Program-made: the position numbers and the translations under genes
Notes under the pieces: model-generated
The model's input: only the letters and a program-made list of their open reading frames with translations
The model's database searches: none
What the model was told of the DNA's origin: nothing
NCBI RefSeq assembly: GCF_000425305.1
Contig: NZ_KE384346.1
Coordinates: 217,851 to 281,850 of the forward strand
DNA: 64,000 nt
Source: Psychroserpens burtonensis DSM 12212
Lineage (GTDB): Bacteria; Bacteroidota; Bacteroidia; Flavobacteriales; Flavobacteriaceae
Direction of reading: 5' to 3'
In this document: piece by piece, positions 17,869 through 25,121 of the stretch
How the letters are laid out: each line of letters begins with the position of its first letter
How positions within the stretch are numbered: the first letter of the stretch is position 1

Positions 17869-18370
17869 TATAGAAAAATTACTGGAAAAGTATGACAATG
17901 GTGAGACCACCATTAAAGAAGAGCAGAAGCTCAAAGCCTATTTTACTCAAGATGACGTTGTACCGCATTTAGAGTCGTACAGAGTAATGTTTCAATACTT
18001 TAGCACAACAAAACAAGAGGATTTATATACAAAGGACGTTCCATTAAAAACTAAAAAGAGTAATATCTATCAATGGATTTCTGTCGCAGCGTTATTAGTA
18101 CTCTCGTTAGGGATTTTCACCACCCAATTTGGTGATAATAAAAAGACATATAGTGAATTAACTATGCAAGAGCAAAAAGATTATGACCAAGCAGTAGAAG
18201 TTTTTAGTCTCGTAGGTTCAAAATTTGATCAAGGCGAGAGTAACATGGCAGCTTTTGGATTAATGTCTAACAAGTTATCGCAAGGTGTAGGTAAATTCGA
18301 ACACGTTTCTGAGTTTTCAGAAGCAACAAATAAAATGTTTAAATCAAAAAAGAAAAAACAAAACAAGTAA
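17855..18370 (+). CDS. Single-span membrane protein, probable anti-sigma factor
   Basis: 171 aa. A cytoplasmic N-terminal part of about 70 residues (SIEKLLEKYDNGETTIKEEQ, resembling the start of many Bacteroidota anti-sigma proteins) precedes one membrane segment (about 72-90, ISVAALLVLSLGIFTTQFG) and a helical periplasmic tail ending in a Lys-rich stretch. No zinc-binding anti-sigma motif and no FecR domain. The overlap with the sigma gene is the main reason for the anti-sigma call. The periplasmic sensor partner could be the DUF4252 proteins encoded downstream. Confidence 0.75.
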   Translation: MVFNSIEKLLEKYDNGETTIKEEQKLKAYFTQDDVVPHLESYRVMFQYFSTTKQEDLYTKDVPLKTKKSNIYQWISVAALLVLSLGIFTTQFGDNKKTYSELTMQEQKDYDQAVEVFSLVGSKFDQGESNMAAFGLMSNKLSQGVGKFEHVSEFSEATNKMFKSKKKKQNK

Positions 18371-18393
18371 AGCCTTAATTTAAAACTACAATT

Positions 18394-19005
18394 ATGAAAA
18401 ATTTTAACGAATACGTAATCAATAAGAAAAACGTGAGTAAAAAAGTAATATTAATAGTCGCACTAGCTTTAATAAGCTCAGTCTCTTTTGGACAAAGTAT
18501 GTTTGACAAGTATGAAGATATGAAAGGTGTCAGCTCTGGAGTTATCAATTCAAAAATGTTTAGCATGATTGCAAGTATAGACATAGATTTAGATGATCCA
18601 GATGCGCAAAAATTTATGGAAATGGCTAAGAAAATCCAAAGTGTTAAGATTTTAAGTACAGGTGACTCTGCTATTTCTGCAAATATGAAATCAGATGCAG
18701 AGAGCCACGTGAATAAAGCAAATCTATCTGAATTGATGCGTTTTAAGGATGGTGATCAAACTGTAAAATTCTATGTAAAAGAAGGAAAAGATGAGAACCA
18801 TGTTAAAGAATTGTTCATGCTTATTAGTGGTTTGAAAGAATTAACCAAAGATTCAAAAATAGAAATTAACGGTGAAAAACGTGAATTTGAAACTGTGGTA
18901 GTGTCCATTACAGGTGATATCGATTTAAGAGAAATCTCTAAAATCACTAGCACGATGAATGTACCAGGAGGTAAGAATTTAGAGAAAGTTGGTAAAAAGA
19001 ACTAA
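18394..19005 (+). CDS. DUF4252 exported protein
   Basis: 203 aa. The signal peptide is internal to a long N-terminus (about 17-35, VILIVALALISSVSFGQ), so the start may be the ATG used here or a later codon. The mature part fits DUF4252: MFDKYEDMKGVSSGVINSKM, LMRFKDGDQTVKFYVKEGKD, VVSITGDIDLREISKI. Function of the family is unknown. It lies 23 bases behind the putative anti-sigma gene, placing it in the sigma operon, perhaps as a periplasmic input or target of the pathway. Confidence 0.85.
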   Translation: MKNFNEYVINKKNVSKKVILIVALALISSVSFGQSMFDKYEDMKGVSSGVINSKMFSMIASIDIDLDDPDAQKFMEMAKKIQSVKILSTGDSAISANMKSDAESHVNKANLSELMRFKDGDQTVKFYVKEGKDENHVKELFMLISGLKELTKDSKIEINGEKREFETVVVSITGDIDLREISKITSTMNVPGGKNLEKVGKKN

Positions 19006-19095
19006 TTACAAAACGAGCATGTTGAAAGCGTTGTCAATCAAAAGGTGACTAATAGCGAACAACATGTGGCCATTGAAAACAATAGATATAAAATC

Positions 19096-19641
19096 ATGAA
19101 TACATCAATCAAAATTATAATCAATTTGTTTATTTTGGTTGTGACTTTACAAAGTTGCAACCAAGATCAAACATTGCAAACGTTTTACGTAGACAATGAA
19201 TTAGCACCAGGGTTTACATCATTAGATGTGCCAGTTAGTATGTTGCAAATAGATGAGGAGTCACTTACCGAAGAACAATTGGAAGCCTATGAGTCTATTG
19301 AAAAATTAAGCTTGATTGCTTTTGTTTTAGATGAAAGCAATAAGGAACAAATGGACATTGAATATGCTAAAGTGCAGAGTATCTTAAAAGACGCTAAGTA
19401 TGAAGAATTGATGCGTGGCGGAAATTCTACAGATGGAAAATTTGTTATTAAATGCACAGGAGATGGAGATCGCATCGACGAGTTTATTCTCTTCGGAAAT
19501 TCTAATACTTCAGGATTTGGAGTTATAAGAGTACTAGGAGACGATATGAATTTTAATAAAATCGCACAATTGGCTGCTGTATTGCGGGAGTCAGATATTG
19601 AAAATTCGCAGTTAGATAAGTTTTCAAATTTCTTTAAATAA
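19096..19641 (+). CDS. DUF4252-like lipoprotein
   Basis: 181 aa from the ATG at 19096; an earlier in-frame ATG at 19045 would put 17 polar residues before the signal peptide and is less likely. The lipobox ends at LQSC. The mature domain (LAPGFTSLDVPVSMLQIDEE, YEELMRGGNSTDGKFVIKC, FGVIRVLGDDMNFNKIAQLA) is a second DUF4252-like protein, diverged from its neighbour. The pair, one soluble and one lipidated, ends the sigma operon and is followed by a terminator. Confidence 0.82.
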   Translation: MNTSIKIIINLFILVVTLQSCNQDQTLQTFYVDNELAPGFTSLDVPVSMLQIDEESLTEEQLEAYESIEKLSLIAFVLDESNKEQMDIEYAKVQSILKDAKYEELMRGGNSTDGKFVIKCTGDGDRIDEFILFGNSNTSGFGVIRVLGDDMNFNKIAQLAAVLRESDIENSQLDKFSNFFK

Positions 19642-19703
19642 AGGTATCATACCTCTTTACAAGTAATTTAAAGCCATGCATGGCATTGATTTAAATGTTA
19701 ATA

Positions 19704-19739
19704 GCCACTTCACGTCTGACCACTGGAAGTGGTTTTTTT
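19704..19739 (+). terminator. Rho-independent terminator of the sigma/DUF4252 operon
   Basis: CCACTTC (19705-19711) pairs with GAAGTGG (19726-19732), followed by seven T residues. Confidence 0.8.
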
Positions 19740-19781
19740 ATGCGTGTCTTAATCAGAAATAATAAATTAATGATCTAATTC

Positions 19782-19961
19782 TTACTTAGTCTCTGTGTTT
19801 TTAAAGGCAATACTAATCAAATAAACAGCCAATAGTATTAACGCCGAGAACAATAGGGCTTTTACTATCAAGTAATCCAGAACACCCAAAATACCAGCGA
19901 CTAAGAAACCTGCAAAAATTAGTGCAGAGAATAAAAGTGTCAATGTGTTTCTAGTTGGCAT
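19782..19961 (-). CDS. Small two-span membrane protein downstream of purB
   Basis: 59 aa: starts MPTRNTLTLLF and ends FKNTETK. Two hydrophobic helices (about 7-25 and 33-52) are joined by a short turn (GVLDYL). Codon choice resembles the neighbouring genes and the start lies ten bases beyond the purB stop, so it is probably cotranscribed with purB. It is too short for most gene-calling cut-offs. Function unknown. Confidence 0.7.
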   Translation of the reverse strand: MPTRNTLTLLFSALIFAGFLVAGILGVLDYLIVKALLFSALILLAVYLISIAFKNTETK

Positions 19962-19971
19962 GTATTATAGA

Positions 19972-21315
19972 TTATATCCCTGTATAGTTGCTCGGGCTAA
20001 TAGCTTTTAATTCCGTTTTTATAGCTTCGGAAACAGCTAAGGTATCAATAAACTCTGATATAGATTTCTTGTTAATTGTTTCATTAGTTCGTGTTAAGCC
20101 TTTTAGAGCTTCGTAAGGATTAGGATACGCTTCACGTCTTAAGATTGTTTGGATTGCTTCCGCAACTACAGCCCAATTATTCTCTAAATCTTGAGCAAAC
20201 TTAGGTTCGTTAAGCAATAATTTGTTTAATCCTTTTACTGTAGATTTAAATCCAATGATTGTATGTCCAAAAGGGACACCAACATTTCTAAGCACAGTAC
20301 TATCGGTCAAGTCACGTTGCAATCTAGAAACAGGTAGTTTTGCAGATAAGTGCTCAAAAATAGCATTGGCGATGCCTAAATTACCTTCTGAGTTTTCAAA
20401 ATCAATAGGATTCACTTTATGTGGCATTGCGCTACTTCCAACTTCTCCTTCTGTAATTTTTTGTTTAAAATAGTCCATAGACACATAGGTCCAAACATCG
20501 CGATCTAAATCAATAAGGATGGTATTGATACGTTTTAGAGCATCAAACAAAGCAGCCATATGGTCGTAATGTTCAATTTGAGTTGTTGGGAATGAGTGTT
20601 GTAAGCCTAGTTTCTCTTGCACAAATTTAGTTCCAAAAGCCTTCCAATCCATATTTGGATACGCGACTTTATGTGCATTGAAATTACCTGTGGCACCACC
20701 AAACTTTGCAGCACTTGGAACGTCATTTAATAAATTAAACTGCTCTTCCAAACGCACTACAAAAACTTGGATCTCTTTTCCTAATCGCGTAGGAGAAGCA
20801 GGTTGACCATGTGTTCTTGCTAACATTGGAATGTCTTTCCAGTCTTCTGCAAGGGCTTTAAGTTTATTTAGAACTTCGAAGTATTCAGGCACATACACGT
20901 CATTCACAGCATCTTTGATGCTCATTGGTATGGCTGTGTTATTGATGTCTTGAGAGGTTAATCCAAAGTGAATAAACTCTTTGTATTTAGATAAGTCTAA
21001 GGTGTTAAATTTCTCTTTTATAAAATATTCAACGGCTTTTACATCATGGTTTGTAATCGCTTCAATATCTTTTATAGCTTGCGCATCTTCCGAAGAAAAA
21101 GAGCTGTAAATAGCTCTTAAATCTTCAAAAACTGAGGGGTCAATATCTGCTAATTGCGGTAGGTCCGCTTCACAAAGCGCAATGAAATATTCAATTTCTA
21201 CTAAAACACGATACTTTATAAGTGCTTCTTCAGAAAAATAAGGTGCAAGATTGCTAACTTTACTTCTATAACGACCATCAATAGGAGAGATGGCATTAAG
21301 TGATGATATTGACAT
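19972..21315 (-). CDS. purB: Adenylosuccinate lyase
   Basis: 447 aa. Catalyses two steps of purine synthesis: SAICAR to AICAR plus fumarate, and adenylosuccinate to AMP plus fumarate. The N-terminus ISPIDGRYRSKV and the fumarase/ASL superfamily signature GEVGSSAMPHKVNPIDFEN (about 286-304) are present, with the active-site Ser in the first SS pair and the catalytic His region in TQIEHYDHMA. Length is normal for the short ASL type. The small membrane-protein gene follows, and a decayed gene lies upstream. Confidence 0.97.
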   Translation of the reverse strand: MSISSLNAISPIDGRYRSKVSNLAPYFSEEALIKYRVLVEIEYFIALCEADLPQLADIDPSVFEDLRAIYSSFSSEDAQAIKDIEAITNHDVKAVEYFIKEKFNTLDLSKYKEFIHFGLTSQDINNTAIPMSIKDAVNDVYVPEYFEVLNKLKALAEDWKDIPMLARTHGQPASPTRLGKEIQVFVVRLEEQFNLLNDVPSAAKFGGATGNFNAHKVAYPNMDWKAFGTKFVQEKLGLQHSFPTTQIEHYDHMAALFDALKRINTILIDLDRDVWTYVSMDYFKQKITEGEVGSSAMPHKVNPIDFENSEGNLGIANAIFEHLSAKLPVSRLQRDLTDSTVLRNVGVPFGHTIIGFKSTVKGLNKLLLNEPKFAQDLENNWAVVAEAIQTILRREAYPNPYEALKGLTRTNETINKKSISEFIDTLAVSEAIKTELKAISPSNYTGI

Positions 21316-21379
21316 TGTGTTTTTTTTTTTTGAAGCGCTAAAGATAACATTTGATTCTCGATTAATGTGGGTGGAACTG

Positions 21380-21948
21380 CTATTTTTTAGATTTCACTTT
21401 TCGTAAAATTTGTTTTGCCCTTGCCTTAAAACCGTGACTTTGCTTTTGGAAGTCGCGCTCTAAAATCAAGACTAATTCTATATGAATCCACTCATAATAA
21501 CATCCTAAAAGAAAATGCGTAGTCATAGAATAGACTTAAGTTGCGTTTTTTTCGTCGTTTATCATCCAATCCAAACACGCTTCTATAATTTTTTATTTAT
21601 GCTTGGGAAGTAATACAGTCTTTAATATATAATCCTGTTTTGAATACTAAACGATAGTCAAATACTCACATACTTTTGCAACAGGTCTCACTTCGGAATC
21701 TAGATGAACACGACGTGTATTTTTAGTAAAATCATCTAAATAGGGGACGCTAGCGTCAAGATATTTACCACATAGAAACTCAAAAGAGTAAGGGGCCCGA
21801 CATGAAATTTTATCATCAACCATAAATAAAAGGGTTGTAACTTCGGAATCAATTCCTTTTTGGTAAGCACCATATTGGCAAAATGCAATCGTTTTTCTTG
21901 TGAGTGATTTACATCCTTTAATTCTTCATAAAGTTCTTTTGTAGTCAA
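21380..21948 (-). pseudogene. Decayed gene of a ~190-residue helical-repeat-like protein
   Basis: An intact start (MTTKELYEELKDVNHSQEKR) reads about 35 codons, then a frameshift near 21840 moves the homologous text to another frame. That frame runs to a stop at 21380-21382 but is broken by in-frame stops at 21647-21649 (TAG), 21593-21595 (TAA) and 21536-21538 (TAA). Readable stretches are LFMVDDKISCRA, VHLDSEVRPVAKVCEYL, KIIEACLDWMINDEKN and HGFKARAKQILRKVKSKK. They match my memory of a conserved Flavobacteriaceae protein found next to purB. Total length, about 189 codons, fits an entire gene that decayed in place. Confidence 0.85.
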
Positions 21949-21996
21949 TTTGATTTACTTATTTTTAACGCTTCTAAATTACCTAAATTTAAAAAA

Positions 21997-22464
21997 ATGA
22001 AAACTGTTAAAAAAATCCTAGTCGTTTTACTTGTTGTGTTTATTATCATGCAATTTTTTGGACCAGAAAGGAATGAAGGTGATATCACAACTATAGATGC
22101 ATTTATTGCAGAAACTAATCCGCCGAGTGACGTTAAAAATATCTTAGAAAACACCTGTTTTGATTGTCATAGTAATGTGACAAAATATCCATGGTACAAC
22201 AAAATAACACCTGTGAACTATTGGTTAGCAGATCACGTGGAAGACGGAAAAAAACATTTTAATGCATCTGCTTGGGAGAGTTACAGCCTGAAGAAAAAAG
22301 ATCATAAAATGGATGAGTTGATCGAAGAGGTTGAAGAAAAAGAAATGCCTTTAAAATCATATACATATATTCATGGTGATGCTAATCTTACAGATGAGCA
22401 AATTACCGCAGTGGTTACCTGGGGAAAAGAAGTGAGAGCAAAATATAGTGCGGACTTAAAGTAG
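21997..22464 (+). CDS. Haem-binding-domain protein (single CxxCH)
   Basis: 155 aa. One N-terminal membrane anchor (about 5-22) leads to a periplasmic domain with a c-type haem motif, CFDCH, at about 53-57, followed by SNVTKYPWYNKITPVNYWLA. This layout fits the haem-binding domain family (PF14376 type), seen in small exported cytochromes of Bacteroidota. The distal ligand is unclear; Met and His candidates exist in HKMDE and YIHGD. It may carry electrons or sense redox state. No oxidoreductase partner is adjacent. Confidence 0.88.
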   Translation: MKTVKKILVVLLVVFIIMQFFGPERNEGDITTIDAFIAETNPPSDVKNILENTCFDCHSNVTKYPWYNKITPVNYWLADHVEDGKKHFNASAWESYSLKKKDHKMDELIEEVEEKEMPLKSYTYIHGDANLTDEQITAVVTWGKEVRAKYSADLK

Positions 22465-22522
22465 AGCTTTCTCATATGTTTTTAAAATTTTAAATTTGAG
22501 TATTTAAATTTTATAATGTTGA

Positions 22523-23755
22523 ATGAATAAAAAATTATTAATCATCGGGTTCGTATGGCCGGAGCCTAGAAGCTCTGCTGCGGGAAGTAGAATGATGCAG
22601 TTAATTTCGTTTTTTCAATCTCAACAGTATCAAATAGCTTTTGCTAGTGCTTGCGCTAAAAGCGACAATGCATTTGACTTATCATCAATAGGAGTTGAAA
22701 AAGTTACTATAGAACTCAACCATTCTAGTTTTGACGATTTTATTTTAAAATACAATCCAGATATCGTGATCTTTGATCGGTTTATGAGTGAAGAGCAGTT
22801 TGGTTGGCGCGTTTCTGGGCAATGTCCTAATGCGATAAAAATCCTTGATACAGAAGATTTGCATTTTTTACGACGCACCAGACAGCAGGCCCTTAAGGAC
22901 AATGTTGAGGTTACTCATGATAATTTGTTTAACGAGACTACTACCAAACGAGAAATTGCAAGTATCTATCGTTGTGACTTGAGTTTGATTATTTCTACTG
23001 CAGAAATGGGTTTACTCCAAGATACGTTTAAAATAGACAGTTCTTTACTGCAATATCTGCCTTTTCTTGTTGCTCCAATTTCCGAAGTAAAAAAACAAGA
23101 ACTTCCGAGTTTTGAAAATAGACAACATTTTATATCCATTGGTAATTTTCGTCATGAACCCAATTATAATGCTTTACTCTATTTAAAAGACACCATTTGG
23201 AAAGGGATTAGAGCGCTATTGCCAAATGCGCAATTACACAATTATGGATCGTATGCGTCACAAAAAGTGAATCAGTTACATAACGAAAAAGAGGGTTTTT
23301 TAATCAGGGGGTTTACAGAAGATGTCAATGAAGTCATGCAACAATCCAAAGTGCTTTTAGCACCCATTCGCTTTGGAGCAGGATTAAAAGGTAAACTTTT
23401 TGATGCCATGCAAAACGGGACGCCATTTGTGTCAACTTCTGTTGGATTAGAAGGGATTGTTAAGGATATTAAGCAAGACTTTATTGGTGATACTCCTGAA
23501 GAGTTTATTAGTCATTCTGTCGCTTTATATACAGATACTTTTACTTGGAGCCAACAACAAGCTTTAGGCTTTAAGATTTTAGAACAGCAATTTTCTAAAA
23601 TTCATTTTGAGGGTAAGTTTGAAGATCGATTATTGTCTTTGGTAGATACTATAAAAGCACACAGACAACAAAATTTTATAGGACAGTTGTTACAGCACCA
23701 TACGTTGCAAAGCACAAAGTACATGAGCAAGTGGATTGAGGCTAAGAATTCTTAG
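22523..23755 (+). CDS. Glycosyltransferase, family 4-like GT-B fold
   Basis: 410 aa cytoplasmic protein. The N-terminal half starts LIIGFVWPEPRSSAAGSRMM, a GT-B nucleotide-fold start, and has a region NFRHEPNYNALLYLKDTIW near 210-230. The C-terminal half has the sugar-nucleotide-binding signature GFTEDVNEVMQQSKVLLAPI and RFGAGLKGKLFDAMQNGTPF (about 263-305), as in GT1/GT4 enzymes. Acceptor and donor cannot be inferred; no polysaccharide cluster surrounds it. It stands alone and ends at a composite hairpin repeat with a strong terminator. Confidence 0.88.
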   Translation: MNKKLLIIGFVWPEPRSSAAGSRMMQLISFFQSQQYQIAFASACAKSDNAFDLSSIGVEKVTIELNHSSFDDFILKYNPDIVIFDRFMSEEQFGWRVSGQCPNAIKILDTEDLHFLRRTRQQALKDNVEVTHDNLFNETTTKREIASIYRCDLSLIISTAEMGLLQDTFKIDSSLLQYLPFLVAPISEVKKQELPSFENRQHFISIGNFRHEPNYNALLYLKDTIWKGIRALLPNAQLHNYGSYASQKVNQLHNEKEGFLIRGFTEDVNEVMQQSKVLLAPIRFGAGLKGKLFDAMQNGTPFVSTSVGLEGIVKDIKQDFIGDTPEEFISHSVALYTDTFTWSQQQALGFKILEQQFSKIHFEGKFEDRLLSLVDTIKAHRQQNFIGQLLQHHTLQSTKYMSKWIEAKNS

Positions 23756-23762
23756 TTCTGTT

Positions 23763-23782
23763 ATTCCTGCGAAGGCAGGAAT
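23763..23782. repeat. ATTCCTGC/GCAGGAAT palindrome
   Basis: An 8-bp inverted repeat with GAAG loop immediately after the glycosyltransferase stop. A degraded version (GAATTGCTACGAAGGCAGGGAT) appears at about 31424-31445 after the aminopeptidase gene, in the same position relative to the hairpin repeats, which marks it as part of a dispersed element. Confidence 0.75.
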
Positions 23783-23841
23783 CTAGGAGTTACAGATTAG
23801 AATATTAGGTTTCTGACTTCGAAGGAATGACGAAAGTGTTA

Positions 23842-24155
23842 CTTCAACTTCGCTTAATTTGATATGGGTTGAATGATCAACCTTACATAGTTGTCATTGC
23901 GCCACTGTTGGTGTTTTTCACCAACAGTTTTTTTAAAAGTTTTAATTTTGATTTTTTATAGATTGTTTGTTGGTGGACAACACCAACAAAGGCAGAGTGC
24001 TTCAACTTCGCTTAATTTGATATGGGTTGAATGATTAACCTTACATAGTTGTCATTGCGCCACTGTTGGTGTTTTTCATCAATAGTTTTTTTTAAAGTTT
24101 TAATTTTAATTTTTTATAGATTGTTTGTTGTTGAAAAGCGCTAATAAAGGCATAA
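23842..24155. repeat. Two tandem copies of a 158-bp hairpin-bearing repeat
   Basis: The unit begins CTTCAACTTCGCTTAATTTG at 23842 and again at 24000. Each unit carries a terminator-like hairpin (CTGTTGGTG/CACCAACAG) and a second one (TTGTTGGTG/CACCAACAA, 23967-23989 in copy 1). Copy 2 has several substitutions in both hairpins. A diverged single copy lies at about 31500-31560. No ORF inside. It fills the gap between the glycosyltransferase and yebC ends. Confidence 0.85.
23905..23934 (+). terminator. Strong rho-independent terminator after the glycosyltransferase
   Basis: A perfect 9-bp stem CTGTTGGTG/CACCAACAG with a TTTTT loop and a seven-T tail. A weaker copy with mismatched right arm (CATCAATAG) is at 24063-24092. 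Confidence 0.85.
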
Positions 24156-24213
24156 TTTTTAGTTTTACTATTCATGCTTGAACATGAATAGTAATGTCTC
24201 TTTAATTAATTAA

Positions 24214-24933
24214 CTACTCCGTATTTTCTTCCATCGTATGATACACGTCTTGCACATCATCATCTTCCTCTAATTTTTCGAGAAGTTTCTCTATATCTTG
24301 AGCCTCTTCTGCGGATACTGCTTTTGTGACTTGTGGAATGCGTTCAAAGCCACTAGAGAGTATTTCTATATCTCTAGACTCTAATTCTGCTTGGATAGCG
24401 CCAAAGCTTTCAAAAGGTGCGTAAATTAAAATCCCGTCGTCATCTGCAAAGACTTCCTCTGCACCAAAATCTATAAATTCTAGTTCTAATTCTTCAGGAT
24501 CTAAACCTTCAGCATTAATTCTAAAATTACAAGTACGATCAAACATAAATACAACAGAGCCTGAGGTGCCTAAACTGCCATCACATTTGCTAAAATAGCT
24601 GCGAACATTAGCAACCGTTCTGGTATTATTATCGGTTGCAGTTTCTACCAAAACAGCAATACCATGAGGTGCATAACCTTCAAAAATGACTTCTTTGTAA
24701 TCGCCTTGACCTTTTTCGCTTGCTTTTTTGATAGCACGCTCAACATTTACTTTAGGCATGTTAACAGACTTGGCATTTTGGATTACTGCACGCAATCGAG
24801 AGTTAGCATCGGGATCTGGACCGCCTTCTTTTACTGCCATAACAATGTCTTTACCAATACGAGTAAAGGCTTTGCTCATTGCAGACCATCGTTTCATTTT
24901 TCTTGCTTTACGAAATTCAAAAGCTCTTCCCAT
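24214..24933 (-). CDS. YebC/PmpR-family regulatory protein
   Basis: 239 aa. Whole-length match to the family: start MGRAFEFRKARKMKRWSAMS, then GPDPDANSRLRAVIQNAKS, MPKVNVERAIKKASEKG and FEGYAPHGIAVLVETATDNN. The acidic C-terminus is typical. Members were described as DNA-binding regulators; more recently several have been linked to easing ribosome stalling at proline-rich sequences, so transcriptional regulator may be the wrong label. It stands alone. Confidence 0.95.
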   Translation of the reverse strand: MGRAFEFRKARKMKRWSAMSKAFTRIGKDIVMAVKEGGPDPDANSRLRAVIQNAKSVNMPKVNVERAIKKASEKGQGDYKEVIFEGYAPHGIAVLVETATDNNTRTVANVRSYFSKCDGSLGTSGSVVFMFDRTCNFRINAEGLDPEELELEFIDFGAEEVFADDDGILIYAPFESFGAIQAELESRDIEILSSGFERIPQVTKAVSAEEAQDIEKLLEKLEEDDDVQDVYHTMEENTE

Positions 24934-25121
24934 TGCTGTTGTGTTTATGTGATTTTAATTAGATTCAAAATTATCGAAATTTCGATAGAATCACAATATA
25001 AAGTTCAAAGTAAACTAATCTTGATACATTTTTTGTCTTAATTCAGGATTTTTAGGATTTGGCAATAATTGTTTTTCAGACTCGACATATTCAGAATATT
25101 TTATAAATCTAAGTTTCAAAC

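Noticed and set aside
21380..21948. Stop-codon reassignment to explain the broken purB-adjacent gene
   Set aside because: Both TAA and TAG interrupt it plus a frameshift, while all other genes use these as normal stops.
25015..25119. 34-codon minus-strand ORF right after the Prc stop (ending YVESEKQLLPNPKNPELRQK...)
   Set aside because: It looks protein-like but has only a TTG start and no recognisable family; left unannotated.
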